A stretch of 20,444 nucleotides of DNA from an uncultured Bacilli bacterium (GTDB lineage Bacteria; Bacillota_I; Bacilli_A; RF39; UBA660). Positions 5,862-13,296 of the stretch are shown here, in pieces. The notes beneath the pieces were generated by a model. That model saw only the letters and a program-made list of their open reading frames with translations. It did no database searches and was not told the DNA's origin. Numbering within the stretch: the stretch's first letter is position 1; each line of letters starts with the position of its first letter. The translations under genes were made by a program, and so were the position numbers. The stretch spans positions 1 to 20,444 of the forward strand of contig CAJTKV010000002.1 in assembly GCA_910577075.1 (NCBI GenBank). The letters are read 5' to 3'.

Positions 5862-6893
5862 ATGAAAAAATATGATAAATATAAAAATGAATTAACAAGT
5901 TATATAAATGTTATTGTGGGATTTGATATAAGTGATTTAGTAGGAGATATAGCCGGGGATATTTTAGATATTGATATACCCGTCAATATCCCCAATGGCA
6001 GTACAACTATTGATGTTTTAACATCTCTTGGACCAATGAAGATAAAATATGATAAAGATTATTATCAAGAAACTCTCATTTTAACGAGGAGAATAGATGA
6101 CACTATCTATGAAGAATTTATTATTGATCTCAATCAACTTATTATTGAAAATAAAGTGTCGGGATTAAGATTAGAAAATCGTGAAAACGGAATAATCTTA
6201 ACCGAGATAAATCGCGAATATGAACGCATCAAGGAAAATGAAGAGCCTCTTCGAATGGTCAAGAGTCGTGAGAAAAGAAGAGTTTATAATCGTCAACAAT
6301 TATATAGTATCGGCTTGTATCTTTGGCTCTTTGATCTTGATAAGCAACTTGAATTAATCAAAGGAGATTATAAAAAATTTACATCGAAAAGAATAACTCC
6401 TTTAGTTGAATCAAGAATAAATATGGAAATACCTAGGCATATCATAAGACTTCATCAAAAGGATGGCTTTTCTTTGACATTTAATTTTGATATAAATTCT
6501 CATACTTTTAATCATTTATATTCGGGAATTAAAGATGAGAAATTGCTAGAGATAGTAGATGATTTATTTCATGCCAATATATCATCGATAAGTATAGAAC
6601 ATTTAAAAAAGATGATAACATGGGCAATTACCCCTGAAGATTATCGAGAAAATAATATTAATGGCTTTAATTTATTTGATTATTATGGACATTTTTGGTC
6701 AAATAATAACGAAAACTTTGGTACCATCAATAGCTTAACGGAGGACTACATCGGACCCAGTATAACAAAAATGAAAAGTGAATACTATGCGTATCTAAGA
6801 GACTTAGTTTTATCCACCTTTGATTTAGACTTTTCTCCTAGTACCCTAGAAAATGAAGATATCATTAAATTGTTAAAAGAGAACTATAAATAA
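5862..6893 (+). CDS. Family C protein, copy 1 (C1), function unknown
   Basis: 343 aa, predicted cytoplasmic, with no membrane segment. It is a paralogue of the proteins at 9050 (C2) and 10086 (C3). Shared landmarks with C2 are an N-terminal YKNELTSYI, the DLVGDIAGDIL...DIDIPVNIP block (about 26-46), LGPMKIK, the YEEF/YEEY strand, LENRENGIILTEI versus LEKRERGMILTDI, VDDLFHANISSISI versus ADDLFHGRLTSKSI, and near the C-terminus YIGPSITKMKSEYYAYLRDL versus LIGPSLVNLPKEYYEYIREL. No catalytic motif is evident. An AGAGG site lies 5 bases before the ATG; the promoter is not clear. No terminator separates it from the 6947 gene, so some read-through into the A/B cluster is possible. Confidence 0.8.
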   Translation: MKKYDKYKNELTSYINVIVGFDISDLVGDIAGDILDIDIPVNIPNGSTTIDVLTSLGPMKIKYDKDYYQETLILTRRIDDTIYEEFIIDLNQLIIENKVSGLRLENRENGIILTEINREYERIKENEEPLRMVKSREKRRVYNRQQLYSIGLYLWLFDLDKQLELIKGDYKKFTSKRITPLVESRINMEIPRHIIRLHQKDGFSLTFNFDINSHTFNHLYSGIKDEKLLEIVDDLFHANISSISIEHLKKMITWAITPEDYRENNINGFNLFDYYGHFWSNNNENFGTINSLTEDYIGPSITKMKSEYYAYLRDLVLSTFDLDFSPSTLENEDIIKLLKENYK

Positions 6894-6916
6894 CATTCCA
6901 ATAAATCATCATAATA

Positions 6917-6925
6917 TGCTATAAT
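6917..6925 (+). promoter_or_regulatory. Extended -10 promoter of the A/B membrane-protein cluster
   Basis: TGCTATAAT is a perfect extended -10, 22 bases before the ATG at 6947. It is the likely start of the 6947-8914 transcript, which ends at the terminator near 8943. Confidence 0.7.
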
Positions 6926-6946
6926 AAAATTATAGAGGTGAGTTAT

Positions 6947-7453
6947 ATGGATAACAACAAAACAGGTTTATTTATTAAAGAATTAAGACAAAAAAATAAT
7001 ATGAAAAAAGCAAGAATCATCATTGCTATATTAATCATCATTCTGTTAGTTACCTTAGTAATTATCAAAAAAACATATGTACCCAATATAATTGAGGAAA
7101 AAATATTAACACTAGAAGAAATAAAAGAGAGGTTAAAAGAGACAAAAAAGATATATATATGTAGAGAAAGACTATCACTGACTCATCCCTGCCCAGCATT
7201 CGTAAGATTAAAAACAATAGAAGACGAAGAAGTTATTAAAAAAATCTTAGATATCACATCAGATGAAAAAACCGACCAAGTTACAATAATGGAAAATACT
7301 GAAACAATTTATTTTATGGACAAAAATGATAAAGTAATTATATAAGGAGAAGGATTTAATTCATATGAGTTGAGAACTAAAAACAAAAGATATCAAATGG
7401 ATTTAAGTCGTATTGAGGAACTAAGAGAATTAGTTGGATTTAAATTTAAATAG
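6947..7453 (+). pseudogene. Family A membrane protein, copy 1, broken by an in-frame TAA; Xre-like N-terminus
   Basis: The ATG at 6947 has AGAGGTGA just upstream; a GTG at 6938 lies inside that site and is less likely. The first 18 residues (MDNNKTGLFIKELRQKNN) resemble helix 1 of Xre-type DNA-binding proteins and are absent from the two sister copies. They are followed by a transmembrane segment (about residues 23-40) and the family A ectodomain with CX9C (C72, C82). A TAA at 7343-7345 stops translation after 132 residues (FMDKNDKVII). The next 35 codons stay in frame and encode the conserved family ending (MDLSRIEELRELVG) to the TAG at 7451-7453. Copies at 7471 and 8456 have a sense codon at that point. 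It is either a decaying copy or a truncated protein still made. Confidence 0.8.
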
Positions 7454-7470
7454 GTAGGAGAAAATATAAT

Positions 7471-7926
7471 ATGAAAAGTAATAAGAAAATAGTAATAGGC
7501 GTAGTAACAATTTCTCTAATATTATTAATAATACTAAATACAACACTTCCAAAATTTGAGGATTTATCATTAGATGAAATAAAAGAAAGAATAAAAAAGA
7601 CAGAGAAAATCTATATATGTACCATAAGAGAATCACTTACTGTACCTTGTACAAAAAGTGAGAGAATAAAGACAATAGATGAAGAGGAGGATGTCAAAAA
7701 AATTGTTGATATCACCATAAATGATGGCGAAAAACCTCAAGTTGTCACACTTATGGGAAATGGGCGAACAATTTATTTTATGGATAAAAATGATAATGTA
7801 ATTATATCGGGAGAGGGATTTAATACGTATTATTTAAGAACCAAAAACAAAGAATATGAAATGGATTTAAGCCGTATTGAGGAACTAAGAGAATTAGTTG
7901 GTTATCCCAGTTTTGAAGAAAAATAG
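7471..7926 (+). CDS. Family A membrane-anchored protein, copy 2
   Basis: 151 aa. The short basic N-terminus (MKSNKK) is followed by one hydrophobic segment (about 6-24), then an ectodomain: LSLDEIKERIKKTEKIYIC, the CX9C pair C50/C60, IYFMDKNDNVIISGEGFN and YYLRTKNKEYEMDLSRIEEL to the end. The CX9C spacing is kept in all three copies, suggesting a disulfide outside the membrane. It is closest to copy 3 (8456): both share NTTLPKFE(D/N)L after the anchor. Its first 11 codons and ribosome binding region nearly match those of the domain-B gene at 7941. GTAGGAG lies upstream of the ATG, and the gene starts 17 bases after the copy 1 remnant. Family not recognised. Confidence 0.85.
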   Translation: MKSNKKIVIGVVTISLILLIILNTTLPKFEDLSLDEIKERIKKTEKIYICTIRESLTVPCTKSERIKTIDEEEDVKKIVDITINDGEKPQVVTLMGNGRTIYFMDKNDNVIISGEGFNTYYLRTKNKEYEMDLSRIEELRELVGYPSFEEK

Positions 7927-7973
7927 ATAGGAAGTATAATATGAAAAGTTATAAGAAAATAGTAATAGGCGTA
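7471..7973 (+). repeat. Shared 33-base start block of the 7471 and 7941 genes
   Basis: 7471-7503 and 7941-7973 are identical except for one base (codon 4, AAT versus TAT). The ribosome-binding stretch just upstream is similar too. The two genes then encode unrelated ectodomains (family A and domain B). Limits span both copies. Confidence 0.9.
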
Positions 7974-8435
7974 ATAATAATAGTTTTAATAACGGTAGCA
8001 TCGGTTATATATCTAAATCGCGAGAATTTAAAGGAGACAATATACACTAAGACACAAAAAGACGAAAAGAAAGAGTTTTCAATAATTTTGGAAAATGCCA
8101 AATGTAATTCGAAAGAGAAACAAATTTATAAGTATGAAGATGGTAAAGTCATAAATTCAAGATGTGGCGAAGTATACTATAGTGATAAAGATAATACAAA
8201 GATAGCATTAAGTGATGCTCTATCTAAAAACTACATATCTATAAAAGATATAACGGATAACATGGAAGCAATTTTAGCTGCATACGATGGTGGTTCTACG
8301 GCTTATGAATTTAATGATGAAAATAATAAAATGTCAAAGTCTAAATTTCGTCTTGAAGTATGTAATCAAATAAATGGTAGTCATGATATGCTATTTTTAT
8401 CCTCTAATTCAGATAATTACAAATGTCTTAAATAA
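7941..8435 (+). CDS. Membrane-anchored protein with a single Cys-rich B domain
   Basis: 164 aa with a basic start (MKSYKK), a transmembrane segment (about 6-24), a charged linker (25-45), and one full domain B (about 46-164). It shows FSIILENAKCN, SRCGEVYY, IALSDALSKNYISIKDI, DGGSTAYEF, FRLEVC and SDNYKC. Cysteines 55, 75, 141 and 162 match the four of the first repeat in the 1051 gene. It therefore looks like a one-domain relative of that two-domain protein, placed inside the family A cluster and carrying a family A-like start. ATAGGAAG is the probable ribosome binding site. The gene ends 20 bases before the copy 3 A gene. Function unknown. Confidence 0.85.
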   Translation: MKSYKKIVIGVIIIVLITVASVIYLNRENLKETIYTKTQKDEKKEFSIILENAKCNSKEKQIYKYEDGKVINSRCGEVYYSDKDNTKIALSDALSKNYISIKDITDNMEAILAAYDGGSTAYEFNDENNKMSKSKFRLEVCNQINGSHDMLFLSSNSDNYKCLK

Positions 8436-8455
8436 CAAAAGGAATAATATAAGAT

Positions 8456-8914
8456 ATGAAAAATATTGCTAATAAAAAAATCGTATTAAGTGTTATAACA
8501 ATTTCACTAGTATTATTAATAATTCTAAATACAACACTTCCAAAATTTGAGAATTTAACACTAGAAGAAATAAAGGATAGAATTAAAGAAACTAAAAAAA
8601 AATATATATGCGAGTATCGTGATGCACTAACGGTTGCCTGTCCAAAAGATGAGATATTAAAAACTATAGATAATGAAGAAGAAATAAAAAAGTTCGTAGA
8701 TATAACAATTTCACTTGATGAAAAAAATAGTAATATTATTGCAGGAATAGGAAATGAAAACATCATATATTTTATTGATAAGAATGATAAAGTGATAATA
8801 TCTGCAGAAGGTTTAAATTCTTACTATCTAAGAACCAAAAATAAAAAATATGAAATGGATCTAAGTCGTATTGAGGAACTAAGAGAATTAGTTGGATATC
8901 CTAATGGTAATTAA
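8456..8914 (+). CDS. Family A membrane-anchored protein, copy 3
   Basis: 152 aa: a basic start (MKNIANKK), a transmembrane segment (about 9-25), NTTLPKFENL, LEEIKDRIKETKKKYIC, the CX9C pair C52/C62, IYFIDKNDKVIISAEGLN, YYLRTKNKKYEMDLSRIEEL and a short tail. Unlike copy 1 it has a sense codon (TCT, Ser) where the TAA lies. AAAAGGAA precedes the ATG by about 11 bases. It is the last gene of the cluster and is followed by a terminator. Role unknown; the anchor and Cys pair point to an extracytoplasmic ectodomain. Confidence 0.85.
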   Translation: MKNIANKKIVLSVITISLVLLIILNTTLPKFENLTLEEIKDRIKETKKKYICEYRDALTVACPKDEILKTIDNEEEIKKFVDITISLDEKNSNIIAGIGNENIIYFIDKNDKVIISAEGLNSYYLRTKNKKYEMDLSRIEELRELVGYPNGN

Positions 8915-8942
8915 AAAATATTAACAAGTGCTATTAAAACAC

Positions 8943-8970
8943 AATGCAAATTATATAATTTGCATTTTTC
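8943..8970 (+). terminator. Terminator ending the A/B cluster
   Basis: A perfect palindrome at 8943-8966 (12-base arms, core TATATA) is followed by further T residues (8965-8969). It separates the A/B cluster from the large C2 operon. Confidence 0.85.
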
Positions 8971-9012
8971 TTTGCTTCTAAATAGCTAAAATTATAGTAA
9001 AATATCTAATCA

Positions 9013-9029
9013 TTTGTTATAATAACAAA
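9013..9029 (+). promoter_or_regulatory. Operon promoter -10 embedded in a perfect 17-base palindrome
   Basis: TTTGTTATAATAACAAA is palindromic around the A at 9021 with 8-base arms and contains the extended -10 TGTTATAAT (9015-9023). A repressor dimer could bind over the -10. There is no clear -35. The AGGAGG site of the first gene follows about 10 bases later. Confidence 0.55.
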
Positions 9030-9049
9030 CAATTACTTAGGAGGTCTTT

Positions 9050-10108
9050 ATGGAAAAATATAATGCTTATGATAATGAATTGACAGAATACATAGATTTA
9101 TTAACAAAACAATCAATAAAGGATATCGTTGGTGATATTGTCGGAGATGTTTTGGAGTTTGATATACCCGTTAATATTCCTAAAGAGGATCACACATTCC
9201 AAGTAAAAACTCCAAAGGGACCAATGACTATTAGCATAAAAAAACTATTTTCTAAAAAAATTATCACATTTTCGCGCAAAATAGATGAATATTTCTATGA
9301 GGAATATACCGTTGAATTAGATAACTTACCAACTGACTTTTTAGTACATGGCTTAACTTTAGAAAAAAGAGAAAGAGGAATGATTTTAACAGATATTATT
9401 CGTTGCTATGACTATTGTAATCATGATGATGCATGTAAGCGTTTAATTGGCAGTGAGGAAACGCGATTTGTCTTTGATTACAACAAGATAGAAAAACTAA
9501 TTTCTTGCCCTAATTTTCTTGAACTTGATATTGAAAATCAATTTCCCTTATTACAGCATTTTAAAGACTTAGCACGCCTAAAAGGTGTAAGATCTTTACT
9601 TAAAACCGTAATCAATTTGCGAATACCAAACTATATTGCTGCCAATTATCGTCGTGATGAATTTCCTAGTAGCCATGTAGTAACTGTAAATAATTCATCG
9701 CCAATTTTATTATTTGATTTCCTAAGCGGCAATAAAACTTTAGAAAGAGCTGACGACTTATTCCATGGTCGACTAACTTCAAAGTCTATTCAAGATGTAA
9801 AAACGATTATTGATTACCTTAATTTAGGTTTCTCGAGAAATTATATATATTGTTTTAATTATCTATATAACCTTCAAACTAGTATAAATGGTAAAATTTA
9901 TGAAGGTCGTCTAAAGTCCTTAGAAGAGGAATTAATTGGTCCAAGTCTGGTCAATTTACCAAAAGAATACTACGAGTACATACGTGAATTAATTTTAGAT
10001 ACATTTGCTATAGAACTCGGTGATACTCCTGTTAATTCAGGTGAAGTAGTAGAACTGTTAAAAAAGAATTATAGGAGGGATTTAGATGAAGAGACCAAGA
10101 CCAAGTGA
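9050..10108 (+). CDS. Family C protein, copy 2 (C2), first gene of the large operon
   Basis: 352 aa, soluble, no signal. It aligns along its whole length with C1 (5862): KDIVGDIVGDVLEFDIPVNIP (about 23-43), GPMTIS, FYEEYTVELDNL, LEKRERGMILTDI, ADDLFHGRLTSKSI, LIGPSLVNLPKEYYEYIREL and VVELLKKNYR at the end. Similarity to C3 is confined mostly to the N-terminal ~110 residues. No nucleotide-binding or catalytic signature is visible. An AGGAGG site lies 6 bases before the ATG. The TGA stop at 10106-10108 overlaps the start of C3 by 23 bases, so the two are probably translationally coupled and may form a complex. Function unknown. Confidence 0.85.
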   Translation: MEKYNAYDNELTEYIDLLTKQSIKDIVGDIVGDVLEFDIPVNIPKEDHTFQVKTPKGPMTISIKKLFSKKIITFSRKIDEYFYEEYTVELDNLPTDFLVHGLTLEKRERGMILTDIIRCYDYCNHDDACKRLIGSEETRFVFDYNKIEKLISCPNFLELDIENQFPLLQHFKDLARLKGVRSLLKTVINLRIPNYIAANYRRDEFPSSHVVTVNNSSPILLFDFLSGNKTLERADDLFHGRLTSKSIQDVKTIIDYLNLGFSRNYIYCFNYLYNLQTSINGKIYEGRLKSLEEELIGPSLVNLPKEYYEYIRELILDTFAIELGDTPVNSGEVVELLKKNYRRDLDEETKTK

Positions 10109-11198
10109 ATTATATACCATATTAAATAATATAGCAGGTATGGATATATCTTTTATCTTAGATGATTTTATCGGCAACTTTGCTGAACCAGATATTCCTG
10201 TAAATATAGATTTAGATAACTTTGAAATAGATATTGAAACACCTTACGGAATTATGTTTCTTTCTTTAAAATCGGATGTAAGTAAAATGCATCGCGAATT
10301 AACTTTAAGAAGAGCCGTATCTGAAACCTTTTGTGAAGAATATAAGATAAAACTAGGACAACTTGATGAGGATTTCTTAAAGTTAAAAGGGCAAACATTT
10401 GAAAAGCGTTCTAAGGGCTTTGTCGTTAACTTTATTGATAAACAATACGACTCTTCTAATTTAACGGAAGATAGTGAAGAAAATAGAAGAAAATATGAGA
10501 ATGGCGAAATTATTGTCGATAGCATTGCTTCGGTTGCTAAAATTCAATCTGTTTATAAAAATAAAGTTATGAAAAATGCATTAAAGTATTGTAAAACTGG
10601 CGATTTTGAACCACAAAAAGATGCTGATATTTTCACTTTATTATATGGCTTCAATAGTGCTAGATCCTATGATTATCTTCTCTCCGAATATACTAGTCGT
10701 TTATCTATTTCTTTACTTCCTTCTTTTCGCGATGACGGAAAAAAAAGAAAATATCTCGATGTTCTAATAAATAATTCGAATTGTTCATGGCTATTTACTA
10801 TTGATAGAGAAAATCCTAAGAATATCGTCGGTAGAGCATTCAATATATATCAGGGTATTATTAATGAGGAAAACTATGCCGACGCGCTTGCTTTAATTAA
10901 AGAATTTAATTTTAATAAGACTTTCTCTCATGAAGATTATGGGTATTATTATCACAATAATGTCAAAGATCAATCCATCAGTGCCATAATTGAAAGCATT
11001 GCTGGTTCTCAAACTACTAGTTATAAAAGAGAATACACTGCTCAAGTTCAATTTGCTGTAAATTCTTTTTATAATTCCATCAAAAATAATCCCTTTTTAT
11101 TTGATGAATATAGTCAAGCTAATACGGACAAAAAACGCGAACTAGAAAAAAATGGATATATTAAACAAATATTGTTAAGGAATCCCGATAATATGTGA
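10086..11198 (+). CDS. Family C protein, copy 3 (C3), diverged
   Basis: 370 aa, soluble. The N-terminal part follows family C: GMDISFILDDFIGNFAEPDIPVNI (residues 19-42 approximately), TPYGIMFLSL, FCEEYKIKLGQL and FEKRSKGFVVNFI. The middle and C-terminal parts are diverged and I can align them only weakly; YKREYTAQVQFAVNSFYNSI near 323-342 may correspond to the EYYEYIRELIL segment of C2. GGAGGGA lies 6 bases before the ATG, within the last codons of C2. It ends in TGA. The aminotransferase gene begins 29 bases later with ATAGGAAG as its ribosome binding site. An AT-rich TATTATATAAAT in that gap could be a secondary -10. Function unknown. Confidence 0.85.
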   Translation: MKRPRPSELYTILNNIAGMDISFILDDFIGNFAEPDIPVNIDLDNFEIDIETPYGIMFLSLKSDVSKMHRELTLRRAVSETFCEEYKIKLGQLDEDFLKLKGQTFEKRSKGFVVNFIDKQYDSSNLTEDSEENRRKYENGEIIVDSIASVAKIQSVYKNKVMKNALKYCKTGDFEPQKDADIFTLLYGFNSARSYDYLLSEYTSRLSISLLPSFRDDGKKRKYLDVLINNSNCSWLFTIDRENPKNIVGRAFNIYQGIINEENYADALALIKEFNFNKTFSHEDYGYYYHNNVKDQSISAIIESIAGSQTTSYKREYTAQVQFAVNSFYNSIKNNPFLFDEYSQANTDKKRELEKNGYIKQILLRNPDNM

Positions 11199-11227
11199 TA
11201 TTATATAAATAGATAGGAAGTTTTTAT

Positions 11228-13285
11228 ATGTTAAAAAAATCAAGTGCAATAGATCGTTTATTAAGAGAAAATCCCAATCTTGGCAATAGAAGATTTGGTT
11301 TACCAGATATTGGAAAACGTCATGATGGCGAATTCTTTAATCCCACAGTTCAAGCGATAGCGGATGCCATTGATTTCTATGGATATGAAGTGCGTGATGA
11401 GTTAATTACCACTGTCAAAGACGTCGATTTAGGTGGTGGAAATCCTACAAATTTTAAGCCATTCCCCTTATCAATTGCAAGAATGAAGGAATCTTTAGAT
11501 AAATCATTGATGTATCGCTATCCCTATACAGAAGGTGATGACAATCTAAGAAAAATTTTACTAGATTATGTTGAAAACTTAGGATTTATTAACACTATGC
11601 CATATTCCTTTGACGATATAGACAAATCGGGATTATGCGTTCATAATTTGACCTTTTTACCATCGACTTCTATAGCGTTTAACTACATAGTAAATATTAT
11701 TGCTAAACCAGGAGATGTTATTATCGTTCCCGGACCTAATTATGGCTTATTCACAATTCGTGCCGAAAGAGCCGGAGCTGAAGTTGAGATACTTCCCCTA
11801 AGTGCCGATGATAATTGGCTTGTAAATCCCGATAAATTAGCGGAAAAAATTGATGACATTAATGAATCTCTTCAAAAAGTCTATAATCGTCGTAAGGGAT
11901 ACGTTCCTAGAGTCGTAGCATTTTTAAATATGAACCCTTCTAATCCTACCGGTAAAGTAATGTCCGAAAAAGATGTCGATTTGCTTAAAAAAATTGCTGA
12001 TGTCTGTGCCATTAGAGGAGTATTTATAATTGATGATTTGGTATATCGTGATCTTTCATACAAAGAAGAGAATGTTGCCAAACCAATTGCCAGCATACCA
12101 GGATATTTCCGCAATACCATTTCCTTATTTGGTCTATCTAAAAGTTACGGAATGGCCTCTTTAAGAGCTGGTTTTGTCGTCGCCGATGAGATAATCATTA
12201 GAGAACTAGTTAATCGCATCTTCCAAGGAATGGATTCAGCTCCTGACATTGTTGGTCAAGCTTTAGTCGGTGCCTTTAATACATCTAAAGAAAGACAAAA
12301 GATCTATAATGAATACTTTGGCGAATTAAGGGGTATTTATCAATACAAATACAATCTCTTATTAGCATTAGTTGATGGCATAGATGCTGTATCCCCAAAA
12401 TATCGCAATCAAGTAGAGGAAAAAATTAAAGAGAGAATAAATGATGATAACCTTGCTAAAGAAATTCTTAAAGGTACCCCATTCATTGATTTTCCTAAAA
12501 ATTTAGTTCCCGATGCCGGCTTCTTTGCTATTTTAGATTTTACTAAATTAAAGGGAATGAAATATAAGGGAAACACGATTAATACGGAAAGAGATTTACT
12601 TAAATTTTTCTATAAGCGTAGTCGTATAAGATTTCTCGTTGGTCAATCTATATCATGGCCCAATACAGAAGAACTAGTTGGACGTATAACATATGCTTTA
12701 GAAGATGAGATATTAATAGATGCCTTAGTAAATATGCATAAAGCCATTCTCTTATTATCCCCAGCAGATGACTATCTAATAAGAAAAAATAGATTAGAAG
12801 ATCAAGAACAAATGGCACATATCAAAGTTGATGGATGGCGCAATGCCTATGATAATATTATTTCATCTAAGTACTTACATAAACTTGATTACAAAAGTCA
12901 AACAGAGAGATATATTGCCTCCTTTGAAGAATATAAAGACCTCGTATTAGTTGCCGTAAAAGATGATGAAGTCTTGGGATATTCTTGCTTTTCATATAAT
13001 AATGAAAAATATGATTCTGAACTAGTAAGTTTATATATCAAACCAGATCATTTAAATAAGGGCATAGGTACGACTCTATTTAAAGAAACTGCCAAAGAAC
13101 TATACGAAAATAACAAAAAGAATATGATCGTTTGGTGTTTTAATGATAATGAATCAGCTAAGACTTTCTACACCGATTTAGGTGGTCAAATAGTCGAGAC
13201 GAAAACTGTTACCATCGGAGATGAAGAGTATGAAGAAGTTGGCTTCTATTATGATTTAAAGATGATCAATGAAAATTGCTTTTAG
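11228..13285 (+). CDS. Class I/II aminotransferase fused to a GNAT N-acetyltransferase
   Basis: 685 aa, two enzymes in one chain. Residues about 1-505 are a PLP-dependent fold-type I aminotransferase: NPSNPTG (236-242), IIDDLVYRD (267-275), and the Schiff-base lysine K305 in FGLSKSYGMASLRAGF, with R313 in the usual SxxR place. It is longer than a typical ~400-aa enzyme, with extra segments at the N-terminus and near 390-430. Residues about 528-678 are a GNAT domain: DGWRNAYDNIISSKYLHKL, then motif A LYIKPDHLNKGIGTTLF (602-618; acetyl-CoA loop KGIGT) and NESAKTFYTDLGG (641-653). Together they could transaminate a keto or amino acid and acetylate the amine or a related product. The substrate is unknown. 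It is the third gene of the operon, after C2 and C3. Confidence 0.9.
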   Translation: MLKKSSAIDRLLRENPNLGNRRFGLPDIGKRHDGEFFNPTVQAIADAIDFYGYEVRDELITTVKDVDLGGGNPTNFKPFPLSIARMKESLDKSLMYRYPYTEGDDNLRKILLDYVENLGFINTMPYSFDDIDKSGLCVHNLTFLPSTSIAFNYIVNIIAKPGDVIIVPGPNYGLFTIRAERAGAEVEILPLSADDNWLVNPDKLAEKIDDINESLQKVYNRRKGYVPRVVAFLNMNPSNPTGKVMSEKDVDLLKKIADVCAIRGVFIIDDLVYRDLSYKEENVAKPIASIPGYFRNTISLFGLSKSYGMASLRAGFVVADEIIIRELVNRIFQGMDSAPDIVGQALVGAFNTSKERQKIYNEYFGELRGIYQYKYNLLLALVDGIDAVSPKYRNQVEEKIKERINDDNLAKEILKGTPFIDFPKNLVPDAGFFAILDFTKLKGMKYKGNTINTERDLLKFFYKRSRIRFLVGQSISWPNTEELVGRITYALEDEILIDALVNMHKAILLLSPADDYLIRKNRLEDQEQMAHIKVDGWRNAYDNIISSKYLHKLDYKSQTERYIASFEEYKDLVLVAVKDDEVLGYSCFSYNNEKYDSELVSLYIKPDHLNKGIGTTLFKETAKELYENNKKNMIVWCFNDNESAKTFYTDLGGQIVETKTVTIGDEEYEEVGFYYDLKMINENCF

Positions 13286-13296
13286 GGGGGAATAAA

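Larger units (their letters stand above)
7397..8895 (+). repeat. Three 41-base near-identical direct repeats at the 3' ends of the family A genes
   Basis: Positions 7397-7437, 7861-7901 and 8855-8895 encode MDLSRIEELRELVG. The second and third differ from the first at one base each, while the middle parts of the same genes are much more diverged. Feature limits span the first to the last copy. Confidence 0.9.

Noticed and set aside
7397..8895. CRISPR-like or satellite repeat array
   Set aside because: The 41-base repeats are coding ends of paralogous genes spaced about 460 and 990 bases apart, not regularly spaced short repeats.
10244..10525. Minus-strand ORF opposite C3, and similar minus-strand ORFs at 7430, 8428, 11881, 14511, 15009, 16672 and 19270
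   Set aside because: All lie opposite well-supported genes, have no plausible ribosome binding site or promoter, and show the Ser/Phe/Leu/Ile-rich make-up expected from antisense reading of AT-rich genes.
10100..11200. Use of the Mycoplasma code (TGA = Trp)
   Set aside because: C2 and C3 both end in TGA at natural positions, all visible Trp codons are TGG, and the tRNA-Trp anticodon is CCA.
13276..13296. Upstream TTG start for the helical protein, and TTG 17032 for the SPASM protein
   Set aside because: In both cases the real ribosome binding site lies between the TTG and the later ATG, so the ATG (13297, 17050) is preferred.
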